The notes beneath the pieces are model-generated. The model did no database searches and had not been told where the DNA came from. It saw only the letters and a list, made by a program, of their open reading frames with translations. This document shows positions 7,107-8,524 of a stretch of DNA of 8,524 bases, piece by piece. The position numbers and the translations under genes are program-made. Origin of the DNA: UBA3910 sp964626065 (GTDB lineage: Bacteria > Bacillota > Limnochordia > Darwinibacteriales > Darwinibacteriaceae); assembly GCA_964626065.1 (NCBI GenBank), contig CAZVDE010000060.1:1-8524 (forward strand). Direction: 5' to 3'. Position 1 is the stretch's first letter; the number at the start of each line of letters is the position of its first letter.

Positions 7107-7166
7107 GAAGTATTTAATGAGCGGTTGTGACACCAAAAGGTATGTTTCTTCCATCCACCCCTCCCT

Positions 7167-8162
7167 TTAGAGCGAGATTGACAGCTTAGGATTGCTATTT
7201 TTTATTTCTGCTTTAAGGACAACGTTTTCCGAAGAAAACTCTCGCCCGTTGATTTGCTGCAACAATAGACTGGCAGCAAGATTACCCATGGTAAAAGCGG
7301 GTTGAACTATTGTTGCGATTGGGTTGTCACTAAACTCGGTCCAGTCTTGGCTATCAAAGCCAATCACATTAACATCGCCCGGTATGGATAGGCGCAGATC
7401 TCGAACCGCCCTCATGACGCCCCAGGTTGTCTTGTTGCTGGTGGCAATCACCGCAGTGCACTTGCCCTCGGCCAAGATCCTTTTCGCGCCTTCGTAGGAC
7501 TTTGGTTCCTTAAAATCCCCATCCACAATAGCGCATTTTTCCCTATCTAACCCGAGTAAATTTATGGCCTCCAAAAACCCCCGCGTGCGGCTGCGCCCGG
7601 TGGAAATGTTGTCACTGCCCGCAACAAAGCAAATGTTAGTGTGGCCCGTTTCCACAAGGTATTGTGTTGCACGGAAAACAGCGCCTTCGTTATCGATGAT
7701 TACACTCTGCACATTTAACGCATCATAATAGCGATCAAAGAAGATAAATGGAAGTGTTCCGAGCAGATCATTATAGATCCGCTCCGTGTTGGCACTTGGA
7801 GCAATAATTAGGCCTTCGACTTTATCATCATCAATGAATGATTGCAAATAACTGTTTTCCAACTCCCAATCCTCATCGGTATTTACTAAATAGGTGAAGT
7901 ATCCGTTGGAACGCATGACGCTTTCAATACCGTAGCAAACGGTGGCAAAAAACGGATTCGATAGATCCGGAATGATAATCCCCACACGTTTCATGGCCGG
8001 GCTTTTCGGAAGTGGAAAGGGATAATTAAGGGCTTGGGCCATTTTAAAGACTTCCTCACGCAGCTGAGGATTAACCCCGGGCTTATTTCTTAAGGCCCTC
8101 GATACGGTGGATTGGGATATGTTAAGCGCAGCGGCAATATCAGCTAAATTGACTTTTTTCAT
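7167..8162 (-). CDS. LacI-family transcriptional regulator
   Basis: This 331-residue protein is a LacI/GalR-type regulator, probably a repressor of the adjacent transport and catabolic genes relieved by a pathway sugar. The helix-turn-helix lies at residues 4-24 (NLADIAAALNISQSTVSRAL), and the periplasmic-binding-protein-like effector domain runs from VGIIIPDLSNPFF (60-72) to the end, with VIGFDSQDW near the usual position. The hinge between them is unusual: after LNY it reads PFPLPKSPAMKR, shorter than usual, rich in proline and lacking the normal LARSL-type hinge helix. The start is ATG at 8160-8162, six bases after AGGAAG; ATG codons immediately upstream and a TTG at 8250-8252 would only add non-homologous residues ahead of MKKVNLADIA. 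A likely promoter lies 60 bases upstream. With no terminator before the next gene, the regulator is probably co-transcribed with and controls the operon. Confidence 0.93.
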   Translation of the reverse strand: MKKVNLADIAAALNISQSTVSRALRNKPGVNPQLREEVFKMAQALNYPFPLPKSPAMKRVGIIIPDLSNPFFATVCYGIESVMRSNGYFTYLVNTDEDWELENSYLQSFIDDDKVEGLIIAPSANTERIYNDLLGTLPFIFFDRYYDALNVQSVIIDNEGAVFRATQYLVETGHTNICFVAGSDNISTGRSRTRGFLEAINLLGLDREKCAIVDGDFKEPKSYEGAKRILAEGKCTAVIATSNKTTWGVMRAVRDLRLSIPGDVNVIGFDSQDWTEFSDNPIATIVQPAFTMGNLAASLLLQQINGREFSSENVVLKAEIKNSNPKLSISL

Positions 8163-8223
8163 GATCATCTTCCTCATCATAAGTAGAATTAGGTGGAAAT
8201 TATTTGTAATCCCAGTGTTATGT

Positions 8224-8252
8224 ATTAGACGTATCTCTGCAAATTCCTGCAA
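8224..8252 (-). promoter_or_regulatory. Likely sigma-A-type promoter of the regulator and operon
   Basis: The minus strand has TTGCAG (8247-8252), a 17-base spacer, and TCTAAT (8224-8229), matching three of six and five of six consensus bases. Transcription would start near 8217, giving a leader of about 55 bases to the regulator ATG. The -35 and the upstream flank lie in the repeat pair described separately, which would suit control by a bound repressor. Confidence 0.45.
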
Positions 8253-8293
8253 TATTTTTGCCCCTTTTGCAGTTTATTCCTAAATTTTGCCCC
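8243..8293 (-). repeat. Two imperfect direct repeats over the promoter, possible operator
   Basis: On the plus strand ATTCCTGCAATATTTTTG followed by CCCC (8243-8264) is repeated as ATTCCTAAATTTTGCCCC (8276-8293), with a 4-base gap in the second copy and a period of about 31 bases, roughly three helical turns. TGCA occurs around both copies, and CTGCAA/TTGCAG half-sites form a loose inverted pair (8247-8252 and 8266-8271). The repeats cover the -35 and upstream part of the likely promoter, so an operator for the LacI protein is plausible, though its form is not the usual short palindrome. Confidence 0.4.
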
Positions 8294-8412
8294 CAATAAA
8301 TCATCTTACCTGCAAAACAGCCGCATATTGAGTGCTTGTTCAGTAATCTATATGCCTTGGCAGCCATTTTATTCGCGGATGTTGACAGGTTGTGGGGATC
8401 GCGTAAGGCGAA

Positions 8413-8453
8413 ACTATATTTTATTATTATTGCAAAAAATAGCGGCGCTGTTT
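8413..8453 (-). promoter_or_regulatory. Weak distal promoter with a near-palindromic operator-like site
   Basis: The minus strand reads AAACAGCG-C-CGCTATTT at 8437-8453, a 17-base near-palindrome with one mismatched pair and a single central base, as in lac O1. TATAGT (8413-8418), five of six matches to a -10, lies 17 bases from a poor -35 (TATTTT, 8436-8441) that falls within the palindrome. Either element could be chance in this AT-rich tract. Confidence 0.22.
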
Positions 8454-8469
8454 CACACGGGGTAGATCA

Positions 8470-8518
8470 AAAAAACAAAAAAATAGGTATTGAAACACAA
8501 AGGTTTCAATACCTATTT
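8470..8518 (-). terminator. Strong intrinsic terminator of the gene upstream of the window
   Basis: AAATAGGTATTGAAAC (8481-8496) is perfectly complementary to GTTTCAATACCTATTT (8503-8518), a 16-bp stem with a 6-base loop. In the minus-strand direction it is followed by TTTT-G-TTTTTTT (8469-8480). This is a clear Rho-independent terminator for a minus-strand gene lying beyond 8524, and it marks the upstream edge of the sugar operon. The stem is unusually AT-rich but long. Confidence 0.85.
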
Positions 8519-8524
8519 AAGATT

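Larger units (their letters stand above)
8163..8524. other. Intergenic control region upstream of the regulator
   Basis: No protein-coding gene is supported here. From right to left the stretch holds the terminator of an unseen gene, an AT-rich segment with a weak distal promoter and near-palindrome, a featureless part at about 8300-8410, the direct-repeat pair, the likely promoter and the regulator leader. The open reading frame that extends the regulator upstream to 8252 has no ribosome site and no family similarity in the added residues. Confidence 0.7.

Noticed and set aside
7093..7166. Separate promoter for the binding-protein gene in the gap after the regulator
   Set aside because: The best -10-like string (TAAATA) would start transcription inside the ribosome site, and no -35 fits. 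No terminator is seen, so read-through from the regulator is simpler.
8163..8252. N-terminal extension of the LacI regulator from TTG at 8250-8252
   Set aside because: It would add 30 residues before the conserved MKKVNLADIA start, lacks a ribosome site, and would place the promoter -10 inside the coding region.
8163..8460. Catabolite-responsive (cre) element for CcpA
   Set aside because: I scanned by eye for the TGNAANCGNTTNCA pattern and found no convincing match; the nearest, around 8437-8456, has a wrong spacing.
8481..8518. Possible CRISPR repeat, because ATTGAAAC and GTTTCAAT resemble the ends of some type I-B/III repeats
   Set aside because: There is a single copy forming one perfect hairpin followed by a U tract, with no second repeat or spacer in the window. 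A terminator explains it fully.

Overview
The window holds eight genes, all on the minus strand, so they are read from right to left. It looks like a chromosomal piece of a Bacillota-type bacterium. The base composition is moderate. Shine-Dalgarno sites are strong and purine-rich (AAGGAGGT, GGGAGGAG, AAAGGGGGG), GTG and TTG starts are frequent, and the transport genes come without their own ATPase, as is common in that phylum. I cannot name a genus. The solute-binding protein seems to have an ordinary secretory signal rather than a lipobox, which leaves a diderm lineage possible.

From right to left: a strong AT-rich terminator (about 8470-8518) closes an unseen upstream gene. A 300-base intergenic stretch follows with a likely promoter, two imperfect direct repeats and a weak operator-like palindrome. 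Next come a LacI-family regulator (7167-8162), a sugar or polyol ABC solute-binding protein (5755-7092), two MalF/MalG-type permeases (4808-5683 and 3926-4768), two zinc medium-chain alcohol/polyol dehydrogenases placed stop-to-start (2885-3904 and 1898-2884), and a PfkB-family fructokinase-like sugar kinase (916-1869). An imperfect hairpin follows the kinase. Separated by 180 bases is an MgtC/SapB-family membrane protein with a C-terminal ACT-like domain (79-735), probably its own transcription unit.

The six transport and metabolic genes plus the regulator read as one catabolic operon. A sugar alcohol (or a related reduced or acid sugar) is bound outside the cell, imported by the permease pair using an ATPase encoded elsewhere, oxidised to a ketose by one or both dehydrogenases, and phosphorylated by the kinase. 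The LacI protein probably senses the substrate or a pathway intermediate. The gene set resembles known sorbitol/mannitol ABC systems with polyol dehydrogenase and fructokinase, but the exact substrate cannot be read from sequence. No mobile element, CRISPR array, rRNA or tRNA was seen. The more unusual points are a 13-bp intercistronic hairpin whose wobble pairs form only in the coding-strand RNA, a proline-rich shortened LacI hinge, and competing hairpins ahead of mgtC.
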